Assembly (NCBI RefSeq): GCF_000017625.1
Contig: NC_009712.1
Location: 1,798,001-1,862,000 of the forward strand
Direction: 5' to 3'
Origin: Methanoregula boonei 6A8
GTDB taxonomy: Archaea; Halobacteriota; Methanomicrobia; Methanomicrobiales; Methanospirillaceae
Length of the DNA stretch: 64,000 bases
Below the pieces are notes generated by a model that was not told the DNA's origin, did not search any database, and saw only the letters and a list, made by a program, of their open reading frames with translations. Made by a program: the position numbers and the translations under genes. Below are positions 46,540-56,224 of the stretch, in pieces. Each line of letters begins with the position of its first letter. Within the stretch, counting starts at the first letter, position 1.

Positions 46540-48189
46540 TTATCGAAGTAACCAGTCTGATCCTGTTTCCGCAGTATAATCTGAAAGAAGATTTGACGAA
46601 TTTCCTTCATAATAATCGGACGGGTTAACCGTGTAATAGATGCCTGTTTTAGAGTCCTGACAGGTAAGTGTCCCATTTTCCGAAGATACAAAAACGTTCC
46701 CCGTCGTCCCGTAGATCAACTTGGTTGATGTCAGATTGATATGTGCCCCATAAGTGAGCATAAATACCAGGGCGGACTGGGACAGGCCCTGGCTGTTCAG
46801 GTAAGGATCATAGATCTGATATGAGAACTGGTTGCGATGCAGCGAAAACCCCGGTCCAACAGTAAAAATGATATCAGGCCGGACCCGGGAAAAATCAGAT
46901 GCATTAACATAAAAATAAGGTTTTCCCATGATCTCCCCGGAGTGGGCTGCAAGATCCTTATTTACACTATCCTGAATATTTCCGGAAATTACCCAGTTTA
47001 CATATAATCCCTGATTCACTAAAAGACAGAGCATAAAAATCACAGCGAAAATGGCCATATTTTTCTGTATCAGAGAGATCAGCAGAAGGACAAACGCCAA
47101 GAGAAGGAAAAAATCAACAAATATCAGGTACCTGGATTCAACAAACCCATTCGCGCTGATTAATATGTAGGAAAAAAATGCACCGATAATACAAAAAATA
47201 ATGAATCTGGTGACTTGTTCCTTATAGCCGGCGGAAACATACCCGGGATCTTTTTTCAGCAAATTTGCAATATAATGGCAGATGAGCCATGAAATAATCA
47301 CATCAAGGACAATAAGCAGGCATACGGCCGGAACGGTCAGATTCATTAAACCCAATACACCGTATACTACATTGACAACCGTCACACCAATTGAGGTAAT
47401 GACATCATGAACAAGATTAGTAATAAAATTGGTCAGAAAATGTGCTGAGAGATAATTATAATTAAAATTCATATACACCCAGCCGAACCCGAACCAATCG
47501 GTGATACGGATAAGCATATACGCAAATGGAGGAAGAACGAACCATATTGCCTGTTTAAAGGTTCTCTTTTGCAAGATATCATAAAAGATATAAACAATCG
47601 GCAGAAATGCCCCAATCTGGTAAATAAAAACTGCCCCGGCATAAAAAATCCATGCCAAAAAGAAATACGATCGTTTTTCTCTTGACTGCATGTAACAATA
47701 AAATGAACCAAAATACAGGATATACGCAATATTGTCATAAAACAGGTCTGCCCAGGGGTATAATTGATCTTTATTAAACAGCAGGCAAAAACAAGCGGCA
47801 AAAAGGAGCGCACAAGGAGCCGGATTCTGGAAAAAAAGTTTAAATAACGATTTTGCTGTTATATATACTACAAGAAGGAGAATTGTCGACAATACAAAAT
47901 TCAAGACATGGTACCAGAGGGCAACACTACCAAACGCATCAACAGCAATTTTTATGAGGATATATTGACCGGGTCGTTGGGATTCAAACAGGAGATGGAG
48001 AAACGAATATTGATTGAAGTCAGAATATACCACCTGAACCCAGTCATCTGAAACAAATTTAAAAGACCCGATGAACAGGTAATGGGTGAGGATATTCAGG
48101 CAGATAAGCACAATATAGTCCAAATATCCGTAAACCCGGGAAAATAGGGGATTATTTTCGATAGGAAATAAAAATTTATCAAAATTCAT
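46540..48189 (-). CDS. Multi-spanning membrane protein, GT-C-like
   Basis: 549 residues with at least ten hydrophobic segments in the first 400, and a C-terminal soluble domain. After the first helix comes SFKFVSDDWVQVVYSD, reminiscent of the acidic loop of GT-C glycosyltransferases, which use a lipid-linked sugar on the outer face. Low G+C. Dolichyl-phosphate-dependent transfer of the exported sugar is a reasonable guess; no family-defining motif was found. Confidence 0.5.
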   Translation of the reverse strand: MNFDKFLFPIENNPLFSRVYGYLDYIVLICLNILTHYLFIGSFKFVSDDWVQVVYSDFNQYSFLHLLFESQRPGQYILIKIAVDAFGSVALWYHVLNFVLSTILLLVVYITAKSLFKLFFQNPAPCALLFAACFCLLFNKDQLYPWADLFYDNIAYILYFGSFYCYMQSREKRSYFFLAWIFYAGAVFIYQIGAFLPIVYIFYDILQKRTFKQAIWFVLPPFAYMLIRITDWFGFGWVYMNFNYNYLSAHFLTNFITNLVHDVITSIGVTVVNVVYGVLGLMNLTVPAVCLLIVLDVIISWLICHYIANLLKKDPGYVSAGYKEQVTRFIIFCIIGAFFSYILISANGFVESRYLIFVDFFLLLAFVLLLISLIQKNMAIFAVIFMLCLLVNQGLYVNWVISGNIQDSVNKDLAAHSGEIMGKPYFYVNASDFSRVRPDIIFTVGPGFSLHRNQFSYQIYDPYLNSQGLSQSALVFMLTYGAHINLTSTKLIYGTTGNVFVSSENGTLTCQDSKTGIYYTVNPSDYYEGNSSNLLSDYTAETGSDWLLR

Positions 48190-48272
48190 CGGATATCCTC
48201 GATAACAGGTTTCGCTGAATACTTAACCAGTTTATTATATGTTTCAACCACCTATTAGTTCATTACGGAACT

Positions 48273-49550
48273 ATGTCCCTGAAAATATCCATTGTCGGTG
48301 GAGGGTATGTTGGTCTCGTAACCGGGACATGCTTTGCAGAGCTTGGACACGAGGTTACAATTATCGAGATCGATCCGGAGAAAGTCCGGGCAATAAATGA
48401 CGGGAAACCGCCGATCTTTGAAAACGGGCTTGGAGATCTGCTGAAAAAAAATGCCGGAAAAAGACTCCGGGCCCGCACAGATTACGACTCCGTTGCATCT
48501 GCAGATATCGTCTTTATTTCAGTGGGAACTCCGCCAAAACCGGATGGCAGCGCAAATCTTTCGTATATAGAATCCGCAAGTACCTCAATCGGGAAAGTGT
48601 TAAAGAATAACCGGTCTTATTGCGTTATAACCGTCAAGAGTACGGTTCCCCCGGGCACTACGGAAAAGATCGTATGGCCCGCAGTTATTCAGGCATCCGG
48701 TAAAACCGAAAATGAGATCGGTTTTGCCATGAATCCTGAATTTCTCCGTGAGGGACGCGCCGTGGAAGATTTCCTGCACCCGGATCGTATCGTCATAGGA
48801 TGCAGCGATCCACGCGCCGGAAACCGGGTCGCAGACGTGTACCAAAACATTCAGGCACCGATTATACATACGGGACTCACCGCTGCGGAAATGATCAAGT
48901 ATGCCTCGAATTCCTTTCTTGCCACAAAAATTTCATTTTCAAATGAGATCGGAAACCTCTGCAAAGTGCTGGGCATTGACGTCTACGAAGTGATGAAAGG
49001 GGTGGGTCTCGATGCCCGTATTGGGCCGCTCTTTCTCAATGCAGGCGCAGGATTCGGGGGAAGCTGTTTTCCCAAGGATGTTTCTGCGCTGGTCTCCCTT
49101 GCAAAAGAGAACGGTGAAGATCCGGTTCTGCTGGAATCCGTTCTTACGGTCAACGAGCACCAGCCACACCGGATGATCTCGATCGTGGAAAAAAGGGTAG
49201 GTGTCATTAAAGGCAAGCGTATCGCAATCCTCGGCCTTGCGTTCAAGGATAATACCGATGATATCCGTGATTCCCGGGCGATCCCGGTGATTCAGGAACT
49301 GGTTGAAAAAGGCGCCTGTGTCACCGCATATGATCCGTTGGCGATCCCGAATATGCAGAAGATCTTTCCTGCAATCGAGTACTGTTCTACGGCAGCCGGT
49401 GCTCTTACCGGTGCCGATGCATGCCTGGTGATGACCGAGTGGCCGGAATTTTCGAAGATTGACAAGGAGTTTGGCCTGATGGCTCATAAGATCGTCATTG
49501 AAGGCAGGCGGATTTTGACATGGAAAGGCGGAGAGGGAATATGCTGGTAA
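48273..49550 (+). CDS. UDP-glucose 6-dehydrogenase
   Basis: 425 residues. SIVGGGYVGLVTGTCFAELG (NAD loop), EFLREGRAVEDFLHPDRIVIG, KYASNSFLATKISFSNEIGN and GFGGSCFPKDV with the catalytic cysteine. It oxidises UDP-glucose to UDP-glucuronate and is the first gene of a plus-strand UDP-sugar operon; galU follows after 34 bases. Confidence 0.95.
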   Translation: MSLKISIVGGGYVGLVTGTCFAELGHEVTIIEIDPEKVRAINDGKPPIFENGLGDLLKKNAGKRLRARTDYDSVASADIVFISVGTPPKPDGSANLSYIESASTSIGKVLKNNRSYCVITVKSTVPPGTTEKIVWPAVIQASGKTENEIGFAMNPEFLREGRAVEDFLHPDRIVIGCSDPRAGNRVADVYQNIQAPIIHTGLTAAEMIKYASNSFLATKISFSNEIGNLCKVLGIDVYEVMKGVGLDARIGPLFLNAGAGFGGSCFPKDVSALVSLAKENGEDPVLLESVLTVNEHQPHRMISIVEKRVGVIKGKRIAILGLAFKDNTDDIRDSRAIPVIQELVEKGACVTAYDPLAIPNMQKIFPAIEYCSTAAGALTGADACLVMTEWPEFSKIDKEFGLMAHKIVIEGRRILTWKGGEGICW

Positions 49551-49584
49551 GACCAAAACCGTCGAATCAGAGAGGAGGGATGGG

Positions 49585-50472
49585 ATGAAGGGGGGCCAGC
49601 ATGTGCGCAAGGCGGTGATTCCCGCAGCCGGCCTTGGCACGAGATTTCTCCCAATAACAAAAGCCCAACCTAAAGAGATGCTACCGGTTGTCGACAAGCC
49701 GGTGATCCAATACGTAGTAGAAGAGGCGATCCAGTCCGGGATTGACGATATCCTGATCATAACGGGCAGGAACAAACGGGCCATTGAGGATCACTTTGAC
49801 CGGTGTTTTGAGCTGGAGGTAAAGTTTTCCCATCGTAAAAAAGATCCATTCACGGAATCTTTACAGGCCCTTGCGGATTTCCCGGATCTCCATTTCATCC
49901 GTCAGCGGGAACAAAAGGGGCTTGGGGATGCAGTAAACCTCGCCGGGCGACACTGCGATAACGAACCATTTGCCGTACTGCTGGGCGATACCATCTGCAT
50001 CTCTCCTGCAAAGGAAAAACCCTGTACCCGCCAGATGATGGATGCATTCGAACGCCACCGGCGATCGATCATAGCAGTTGAACCCGTAGCAGGGAACAAG
50101 ATACAGGATTACGGCATTATTGACGGCAGGGAGATCGAAAAGGGCGTCTACGAGATAGATGATATTGTGGAAAAACCTGCCCCGGAGCATGCACCCTCAA
50201 ATCTTGGGGCGATCGGGCGCTATGTCCTTACCCCGGAGATCTTTTTCCTGCTTGCCGATGCAACACCCGGGGTTGGCGGCGAGATCCAGCTTACCGATGC
50301 ACTCCGCCGGCTGGACAGGCCCTTAGGCCTTGTCACCAACTGCCGCCGTTACGATATCGGAGACAAACTGGGCTGGATGAAATCCAGCATCGAGCTCACG
50401 CTCGAACGCGAGGAGTTTGCCGGGGAGATTCGTCCGTTTTTGTCAAAACTCCTGAAAGGTGAAGGTTCATGA
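49585..50472 (+). CDS. galU: UTP-glucose-1-phosphate uridylyltransferase
   Basis: 295 residues. KAVIPAAGLGTRFLPITKAQ, KEMLPVVDKPVIQYVVEEA, LLGDTICIS and VGGEIQLTDALRRL are the GalU motifs. It makes UDP-glucose, the substrate of the preceding dehydrogenase. The stop overlaps the next ATG (ATGA). Confidence 0.95.
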   Translation: MKGGQHVRKAVIPAAGLGTRFLPITKAQPKEMLPVVDKPVIQYVVEEAIQSGIDDILIITGRNKRAIEDHFDRCFELEVKFSHRKKDPFTESLQALADFPDLHFIRQREQKGLGDAVNLAGRHCDNEPFAVLLGDTICISPAKEKPCTRQMMDAFERHRRSIIAVEPVAGNKIQDYGIIDGREIEKGVYEIDDIVEKPAPEHAPSNLGAIGRYVLTPEIFFLLADATPGVGGEIQLTDALRRLDRPLGLVTNCRRYDIGDKLGWMKSSIELTLEREEFAGEIRPFLSKLLKGEGS

Positions 50473-51479
50473 CGTTTGATTCCCGCGAAGAACTTGATAC
50501 GATACGTAAAAACCTTGGTGAGCTCTCCTTTGAAGACCGGAGGGTGCTGGTGACCGGGGGTGCCGGTTTTCTCGGTTCGTGGATGTGTGAATTCCTGATA
50601 GATTCTGGGGCATCAGTTACCTGTGTTGACAACTTTGCAAGCGGCCGAAAAGAAAACATTCATGCCCTTATGGCAAACGAACGGTTCCGGTTTATCGAGC
50701 ACGATATTTCCCGGTCGCTTCCCGTTGAGACACCTGTAGATTATGTTTTCCACATGGCCAGCCGGGCTTCCCCGTTCGAGTTCGAGCGTTACCCCATTGA
50801 GATCTTAAGGGCAAACACGCAGGGCGTGATGATTGCGCTTGAGATCGCAAAAAAGCACAACGCACGATTTGTCTTTACCTCCACAAGCGAGGTGTACGGG
50901 AACCCGGATATCGTCCCTACACCAGAAACTTACCACGGGAATGTAAACCCGGTCGGGTTACGCGGGTGCTATGACGAGGCAAAACGCTGTGGTGAAGCCT
51001 ACGTGATCGCCTACCGCCGGGAGCACCGGCTCAACACCCGCATCGCCCGGATCTTCAACACCTACGGCCCCCGCATACGGATGGACGGTATCTACGGCAG
51101 GGTTATTCCCCGGTTCATCGACCAGGCCCTGACCGGTAAACCCATCACGGTATTTGGCGATGGATCCCAGACCCGGAGTTTTACTTATGTGACAGACCAG
51201 ATTGAAGGGCTTCTCCGGCTGGCGGCACTGGATGATGCGGAGGGACAGGTAATCAATATCGGGAATGTGAATGAGATCACGGTTCTTGAACTGGCACGAA
51301 AGGTCATCGCCCTTACCGGGTCGAAATCGGCCCTGACATTCCATCCGCTCCCGGAGGATGACCCGCTTCGGAGAAGGCCGGATGTGACAAAGGCAAAGAA
51401 GATCCTCGATTGGCAGCCGAAGGTGCCGCTGGAAAAAGGGCTGGGGCGGATGATTGAATGGATAAAACCACATAATTGA
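50469..51479 (+). CDS. UDP-glucuronate decarboxylase-like epimerase
   Basis: 336 residues. Extended SDR: VLVTGGAGFLGSWMCEFL, HMASRASPFEFERYPIEIL, STSEVYGNPDIVPTPE and RGCYDEAKRCGEAY, the UDP-xylose synthase pattern (SRASP and CYDEAKR). It would turn UDP-glucuronate into UDP-xylose, and lies directly after ugd and galU. A general epimerase cannot be fully excluded. Confidence 0.82.
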   Translation: MTFDSREELDTIRKNLGELSFEDRRVLVTGGAGFLGSWMCEFLIDSGASVTCVDNFASGRKENIHALMANERFRFIEHDISRSLPVETPVDYVFHMASRASPFEFERYPIEILRANTQGVMIALEIAKKHNARFVFTSTSEVYGNPDIVPTPETYHGNVNPVGLRGCYDEAKRCGEAYVIAYRREHRLNTRIARIFNTYGPRIRMDGIYGRVIPRFIDQALTGKPITVFGDGSQTRSFTYVTDQIEGLLRLAALDDAEGQVINIGNVNEITVLELARKVIALTGSKSALTFHPLPEDDPLRRRPDVTKAKKILDWQPKVPLEKGLGRMIEWIKPHN

Positions 51480-51614
51480 CTGCCTGGATAAAGCCCCGGA
51501 CACCATCGTTGAGAACAACTCTGTTCCCGAAAACTATACACTTTTATTGTATTCATGACGATTATTATGCTATAAATCCAAGAATATTATTGCCGTTTCA
51601 GAAGTGAGCGATCG

Positions 51615-52724
51615 ATGAAAAACGTCATAATAACCGGATCGAGCGGGTTAATCGGCAGCGCATGTGTGGAAAAATTTCTGCACGAAGGCTGGCATGTAAC
51701 CGGCGTGGATAATTTCACGCGGGAGAAATTATTTGGCAAAGAGGCCGACACGCACAGCAATCTCGATCCTCTGAAAAAAGAGAGGAATTTCACCAATATC
51801 GAATCAGATATCCGGAACAACGAGGTTGTTACACCGCTGATCAAGGATGCGGATGCGATAGTGCACCTTGCAGCGCAGCCGTCGCATCCACGATCCCTGG
51901 AGATCCCAATGGAGGATTTCCAGATCAATGCGTTTGGGACTCTCAACCTTCTTGAACTAACGAGGAAATATAATCCGGATATTCCGTTTGCGTATATGTC
52001 CTCAAATAAAGTATACGGGGACTATCCCAATTATTACAATTATACCACCATTGAAAACGGGGTCTATAAACGGTATGAGAACACCGCACTGGAATCCTTT
52101 GACGAGTACCTGCCAATAGACGGGTGCGGCCATACACCGTTTGGGGTATCGAAAGCTGCGGCCGATATGTACTGTCAGGAATATGCGATCAATTATGGCA
52201 TGACCACGGCAACATTCCGGGGCGGGTGCCTGATCGGGTCGCACCAGAAAGCAGTTGAGATGCACGGGTTCCTGGGATTTTTCACCAAACAGATCCTGCA
52301 GCAGAACAAATTGTTTGTGTATGGCGGGGGATACCGGGTCCGGGACAACATCCATTCCAGCGATGTGGCGGATGTTCTGTACAGGTGGATAACCAAACCT
52401 GTACCGTCCCAAACGGGGAAATTCGGGAAACCGTACAACCTCGGCGGCATGCGGGCCAATTCAGTCTCAATCTACGAGACCATTGCGGCCATCGAGGCAA
52501 AAACAGGGTTAAAGGCCAATTTCGAAGAAGCACCCGAACGGGAAAGCGATCATCTCTGGTGGATCAGCAACATGTCCAGATTCAAGAATGATTACCCGGA
52601 CTGGAAAGGCCCAAAGAAAGATCTGGACTATATCTTTAATGAACTCCTCCACAACTGGATCGATATATTCCATCTGGATCTCGATCTTAAAGAGCCGCAT
52701 TATTTCCGGGAGCTCCGTACATGA
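51615..52724 (+). CDS. NAD-dependent sugar epimerase, CDP-paratose 2-epimerase-like
   Basis: 369 residues. Rossmann start IITGSSGLIGSACVEKFL, HLAAQPSHPRSLEIPMEDF, SSNKVYGDYPN, PFGVSKAAADMYCQEYA (Tyr replaced in the YxxxK position by F-G-V-S-K, which is odd) and VRDNIHSSDVADVL. The general layout is that of CDP-paratose/tyvelose epimerases. The downstream gene overlaps by 4 bases and has a similar domain set. Confidence 0.7.
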   Translation: MKNVIITGSSGLIGSACVEKFLHEGWHVTGVDNFTREKLFGKEADTHSNLDPLKKERNFTNIESDIRNNEVVTPLIKDADAIVHLAAQPSHPRSLEIPMEDFQINAFGTLNLLELTRKYNPDIPFAYMSSNKVYGDYPNYYNYTTIENGVYKRYENTALESFDEYLPIDGCGHTPFGVSKAAADMYCQEYAINYGMTTATFRGGCLIGSHQKAVEMHGFLGFFTKQILQQNKLFVYGGGYRVRDNIHSSDVADVLYRWITKPVPSQTGKFGKPYNLGGMRANSVSIYETIAAIEAKTGLKANFEEAPERESDHLWWISNMSRFKNDYPDWKGPKKDLDYIFNELLHNWIDIFHLDLDLKEPHYFRELRT

Positions 52725-53779
52725 GAGTGCTGATAACCGGGGGTGCCGGGTTTGTCGGGTCAAATCTTGCGATTTTCCTGAAAAACCGCCTGCCTGCCAC
52801 CACGGTTATCTGTTTTGATAACCTGAAACGAAGAGGTTCCGAACTGAATCTTACCCGGTTGAAAGTGGCCGGGATCCAATTTACCCATGGGGATGTCCGG
52901 AATGAGGAAGATTTCGAGGCGCTTCCTCCTTTTGACCTGATGATCGAATGCTCAGCTGAACCTTCGGTTCTTGCGGGGGTCGGATCGTCACCATCGTATG
53001 TCATGAACACGAACCTGCTGGGCACGATTAACTGCCTTGAAGCAGTCAGGAAAAACCATGCGGCCATCCTCTTTCTCTCCACGAGCCGGGTGTATCCCAT
53101 CCGACCGATCAATGCTCTTCCGTTCCGCGAGGAGGCCACCCGGTTCTCGCTGGGAGATACCACGGGAATTCCCGGGGTGAGCTCTCGGGGGATTGCCGAA
53201 GAGTTCCCCCTCGCCGGCCCCCGGTCGATCTATGGGGCGACCAAGTTATGCTCTGAGTATCTCATCCAGGAGTACTGCGCATCATATGGTATCCATGCAA
53301 TCATCAACCGGTGCGGGCTTATCGCCGGGCCGTGGCAGATGGGCAAAGTCGATCAGGGTGTGGTGATGCTCTGGGCGGCATGTCACCGGTTCAGAAAAGA
53401 TCTAGCCTATATCGGGTACTACGGTACAGGAAAACAGGTCCGGGATGTGCTGCATATCGATGATCTCTGTGATCTGGTCCTTGCGCAGATGAAACGTCTT
53501 GATGAATTTTCCGGGGAGATATTCAACGCTGGCGGCGGACTGAACAACAGCATCTCGCTCCAGGAGATGACCGCGATATGCCGGGAAGTTACCGGAGAAA
53601 CAATTCCTGTACGTTCTGTTCCGGAGACCCGGCCAAACGACCTCATCTGGTATGTTACCGATAATTCCCGAGTCTCCCGCACCTTTGGCTGGAAACCACA
53701 ACGATCGGTTAAGGATACCGTCACGGATATTACGCGGTGGATTGATTCCAGCAGGGCATTACTCTCCAATATTTTATAG
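52721..53779 (+). CDS. NAD-dependent sugar epimerase, CDP-tyvelose epimerase-like
   Basis: 352 residues. ITGGAGFVGSNLAIFLK, IECSAEPSVLAG, STSRVYPIRP, YGATKLCSEYLIQEY and KQVRDVLHIDDLCDLVL resemble CDP-paratose 2-epimerase. Paired with the previous gene through an ATGA overlap. Neither the CDP-ascarylose/tyvelose upstream enzymes nor their usual dehydratase is present, so the nucleotide of the substrate is uncertain. Confidence 0.72.
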   Translation: MRVLITGGAGFVGSNLAIFLKNRLPATTVICFDNLKRRGSELNLTRLKVAGIQFTHGDVRNEEDFEALPPFDLMIECSAEPSVLAGVGSSPSYVMNTNLLGTINCLEAVRKNHAAILFLSTSRVYPIRPINALPFREEATRFSLGDTTGIPGVSSRGIAEEFPLAGPRSIYGATKLCSEYLIQEYCASYGIHAIINRCGLIAGPWQMGKVDQGVVMLWAACHRFRKDLAYIGYYGTGKQVRDVLHIDDLCDLVLAQMKRLDEFSGEIFNAGGGLNNSISLQEMTAICREVTGETIPVRSVPETRPNDLIWYVTDNSRVSRTFGWKPQRSVKDTVTDITRWIDSSRALLSNIL

Positions 53780-53791
53780 GGGCTTTTTGAC

Positions 53792-55552
53792 GTGACAAGC
53801 GGGAATACCTATTTTGTTTCATGTATCGTCCCTGCCCGAAACGAAGAGGGGAACATTACTTCCGTGATCGCTGCATTGACGCCGGTCCTGCAAAGTGTCC
53901 CCATCATCAGGGACTATGAGATCGTTGTGGTAGATGACAACAGCACCGATTCCACCGGGAGATTGATCGATACCCTTGCGCAGAACGACCCGCATGTCCG
54001 GCCGGTCCACCGGACCACCTCGCCCGGGTTTGGCAATGCCATTAAAGCCGGCATGAAAGAAGCCCGTGGGGATATTCTCATCCCGTTTATGGGCGATCTC
54101 TCGGATAATCCTCACGACATTCCCCGGCTCGTGGAACGAATTGACGAAGGATACGATGTAGCTTACGGTTCCCGTTTCGTGGAGGGAGGAGCGCTCAACG
54201 GATACCCTAAAGCAAAGATGATCGCCAACCGTGCCTTCAATAACCTGGTCCGGCTGGCGTTCGGGATACCCTTCCGAGATGTGACCAACGCATTCAAAGC
54301 GTACCGTAGAGAAGTTATCGATGAGATTGGGACAGATACCTTGGAATCCATTGGGTTCGATCTCACGGTCGAAATCCCGATCAAGGCACATATCCTGGGA
54401 TTCCGGAGTTCCGAGGTCCCGGTCCAGTGGACGGACCGGACTGCTGGCGAGGCAAAGCTGAAGCTGTCCCGGAACGGCTCGGTCTATGGCAAACGGTTCC
54501 TGAATCTGTTCATCCACGGGAACCTCGTGGCTCTCAAAGACCTCTTCCGGTATTTTGTGAAAGGTTCCTGGCTGGGAATTATCCTCGCACTGGTCTTTGG
54601 TCTCCTTATCCTTGCGTTCCTCTTTACCCTGACCGGATTTTCCACGATCTTCTCAATCCTGGCAACAGTGTCCTGGCCCTGGATCGCCGCCAGCTGCATT
54701 GCGATTCTTTTCTCCTTTGTGGTCCGGACCTGGCGGTGGAGTGTTCTGTTACGGAGCGCCGGCTATGTCTATCCCCGGGACATCCTGTTCAAATGCCTTA
54801 TGTTTAGCTGGTTCCTGAACTATATCCTGCCGGCCCGCCTGGGAGATATTGCCCGGGCCGCAGCCCTCAAGACAACCTCTGACGCCCCGTTCGGTATGAC
54901 CCTCTCAACAATCGTAATCGAACGGATCCTCGATATGATTACCCTCGCGCTCTTCCTGGGCGTTGCCTCGATGTTCGTTTACAAGGCCTCCTTTGTCTAC
55001 ATCGAGGCCGGATCCTTTGTGATTATTGCTGCCATGGTTCTGGTCCTGCTGATGATCTACAAATATGAGGAGACAATCATCCGGCTCTTCGAACGTCGCA
55101 TTCCCTCTATCCGCCAGTCCCTCGTCCTGCTCAAGAAAGGACTTGATGAGATCGCAACGAACCCCGAAGCCATGGTGCTCTGTTTCATCCTTTCCATCCC
55201 GGTCTGGCTCCTCGAAGTCTCCAGCATCTTCTTTGCAGCACGGAGCGTCGGCTACAACCTCTCCTTTGTTTACGCCGCTACCGCCGGAGTTGTGGCGTTC
55301 ATCGTCCAAGCACTCCCCCTCACCCCCGCAGGTCTTGGTGTCCAGGAAGCATCGATAACCGGCGTCCTGATGCTCTTCTCCGTCCCCAGTGCTCTCGGTA
55401 TGTCCATAGCCCTCGTCGACCACTTCGCACGGGGCCTGGTAATTTATATCGTTGGCCTGATCGCAACGATTCATATCGCCTTTGCTTCGCGGTGGTTCTT
55501 CAGGAAAAATGGGAAGTCCGACAAAGAATTGGATAAAACGCATGAGAGTTGA
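53792..55552 (+). CDS. GT2 glycosyltransferase fused to an AglD-like membrane domain
   Basis: 586 residues from GTG 53792. N-terminal GT2 domain: CIVPARNEEGNITSVIAAL, VVVDDNSTDSTGRL, PFMGDLSDNPHD and GYPKAKMIANRAFNN, the dolichyl-phosphate-sugar synthase type. From about residue 255 it has 7-8 membrane helices ending in IVQALPLTPAGLGVQE, the flippase-like domain of lysylphosphatidylglycerol synthase and of haloarchaeal AglD. It probably makes a polyprenyl-phosphate-linked sugar and moves or presents it across the membrane. Confidence 0.88.
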   Translation: MTSGNTYFVSCIVPARNEEGNITSVIAALTPVLQSVPIIRDYEIVVVDDNSTDSTGRLIDTLAQNDPHVRPVHRTTSPGFGNAIKAGMKEARGDILIPFMGDLSDNPHDIPRLVERIDEGYDVAYGSRFVEGGALNGYPKAKMIANRAFNNLVRLAFGIPFRDVTNAFKAYRREVIDEIGTDTLESIGFDLTVEIPIKAHILGFRSSEVPVQWTDRTAGEAKLKLSRNGSVYGKRFLNLFIHGNLVALKDLFRYFVKGSWLGIILALVFGLLILAFLFTLTGFSTIFSILATVSWPWIAASCIAILFSFVVRTWRWSVLLRSAGYVYPRDILFKCLMFSWFLNYILPARLGDIARAAALKTTSDAPFGMTLSTIVIERILDMITLALFLGVASMFVYKASFVYIEAGSFVIIAAMVLVLLMIYKYEETIIRLFERRIPSIRQSLVLLKKGLDEIATNPEAMVLCFILSIPVWLLEVSSIFFAARSVGYNLSFVYAATAGVVAFIVQALPLTPAGLGVQEASITGVLMLFSVPSALGMSIALVDHFARGLVIYIVGLIATIHIAFASRWFFRKNGKSDKELDKTHES

Positions 55553-55916
55553 GATTTCAACAAAGATTTTAATATTTTTATCCCAAAAAATGAGATTTGC
55601 CGTTCAGGAAATACGTGATTCGAATGATATAATATTTTCAGTGCCCGAAGATCACCCGCAAAAAGTATCTACAATTTATGCGGATCGAGAAGTATCCTGA
55701 ACTGCACCCCTTCTTATGAATACTGGAGGACGACACTAACTTTGGTATTTCCCATCCCGGCGAGTTTACTGAAGGACATTTTGCAATCCCGGAGACTGCG
55801 GACAGTTCACGCAGCGCCGATGGAATTTCATTAATAAACCCATAAATCACTCTATGAAATACCAGCAGGACTGCTTTTTTTAGACGTCTGGCCAGAAAAT
55901 CTATTCCGGCCGTTGA
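55553..55916. other. Spacer after the UDP-sugar operon
   Basis: No gene recognised. A short open stretch on each strand has no domain character. The left end is AT-rich and may hold the terminator of the UDP-sugar operon. Confidence 0.4.
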
Positions 55917-56224
55917 TCCGGATCATAGCTGTCCGGTGTCAGGACCACAAAAATCACGGCTTGTCATCCCATAATCCGTCATAAAACTGCCCCTTTCCCG
56001 GAAAACGGCAATAGCGGCCATCCGGCGGTCCCGGGAGAAATATATGACCCCAATACCCTCTCAAAAAACAGGGGCGAAAAAACGGCCCGGTATTGCAGGT
56101 TTGAACGCCCCAAAAAGACCTCCTTTTCCGAAAATACCCGAATAAAACAGGATTTTTCAGGGGCGTGGACACCATTTCCACTCCAACCGGAAAACGGGAT
56201 CGCCCTTTTGGCAATCCGGGCGTT
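55917..56224 (-). repeat. Dispersed ~300 bp element, copy 2
   Basis: It is the full-length version, starting TCCGGATCATAGC at about 55917 and ending at the family A stop codon (56225). Copies 1 and 3 match it across nearly the whole length. It contains AACGGCAATAGCGGCCATCC and GTGGACACCATTTCCACTCC. Open frames of 70-136 codons run through it, but their translations show no recognisable domain. Confidence 0.8.

Noticed and set aside
46326-46628. Open frame of 100 codons on the plus strand
   Set aside because: It overlaps the end of the membrane protein gene on the other strand and has no recognisable content.
55482-55850. Short frames after the GT2-membrane fusion gene
   Set aside because: They are short, on both strands and without domain features. 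No gene can be supported.
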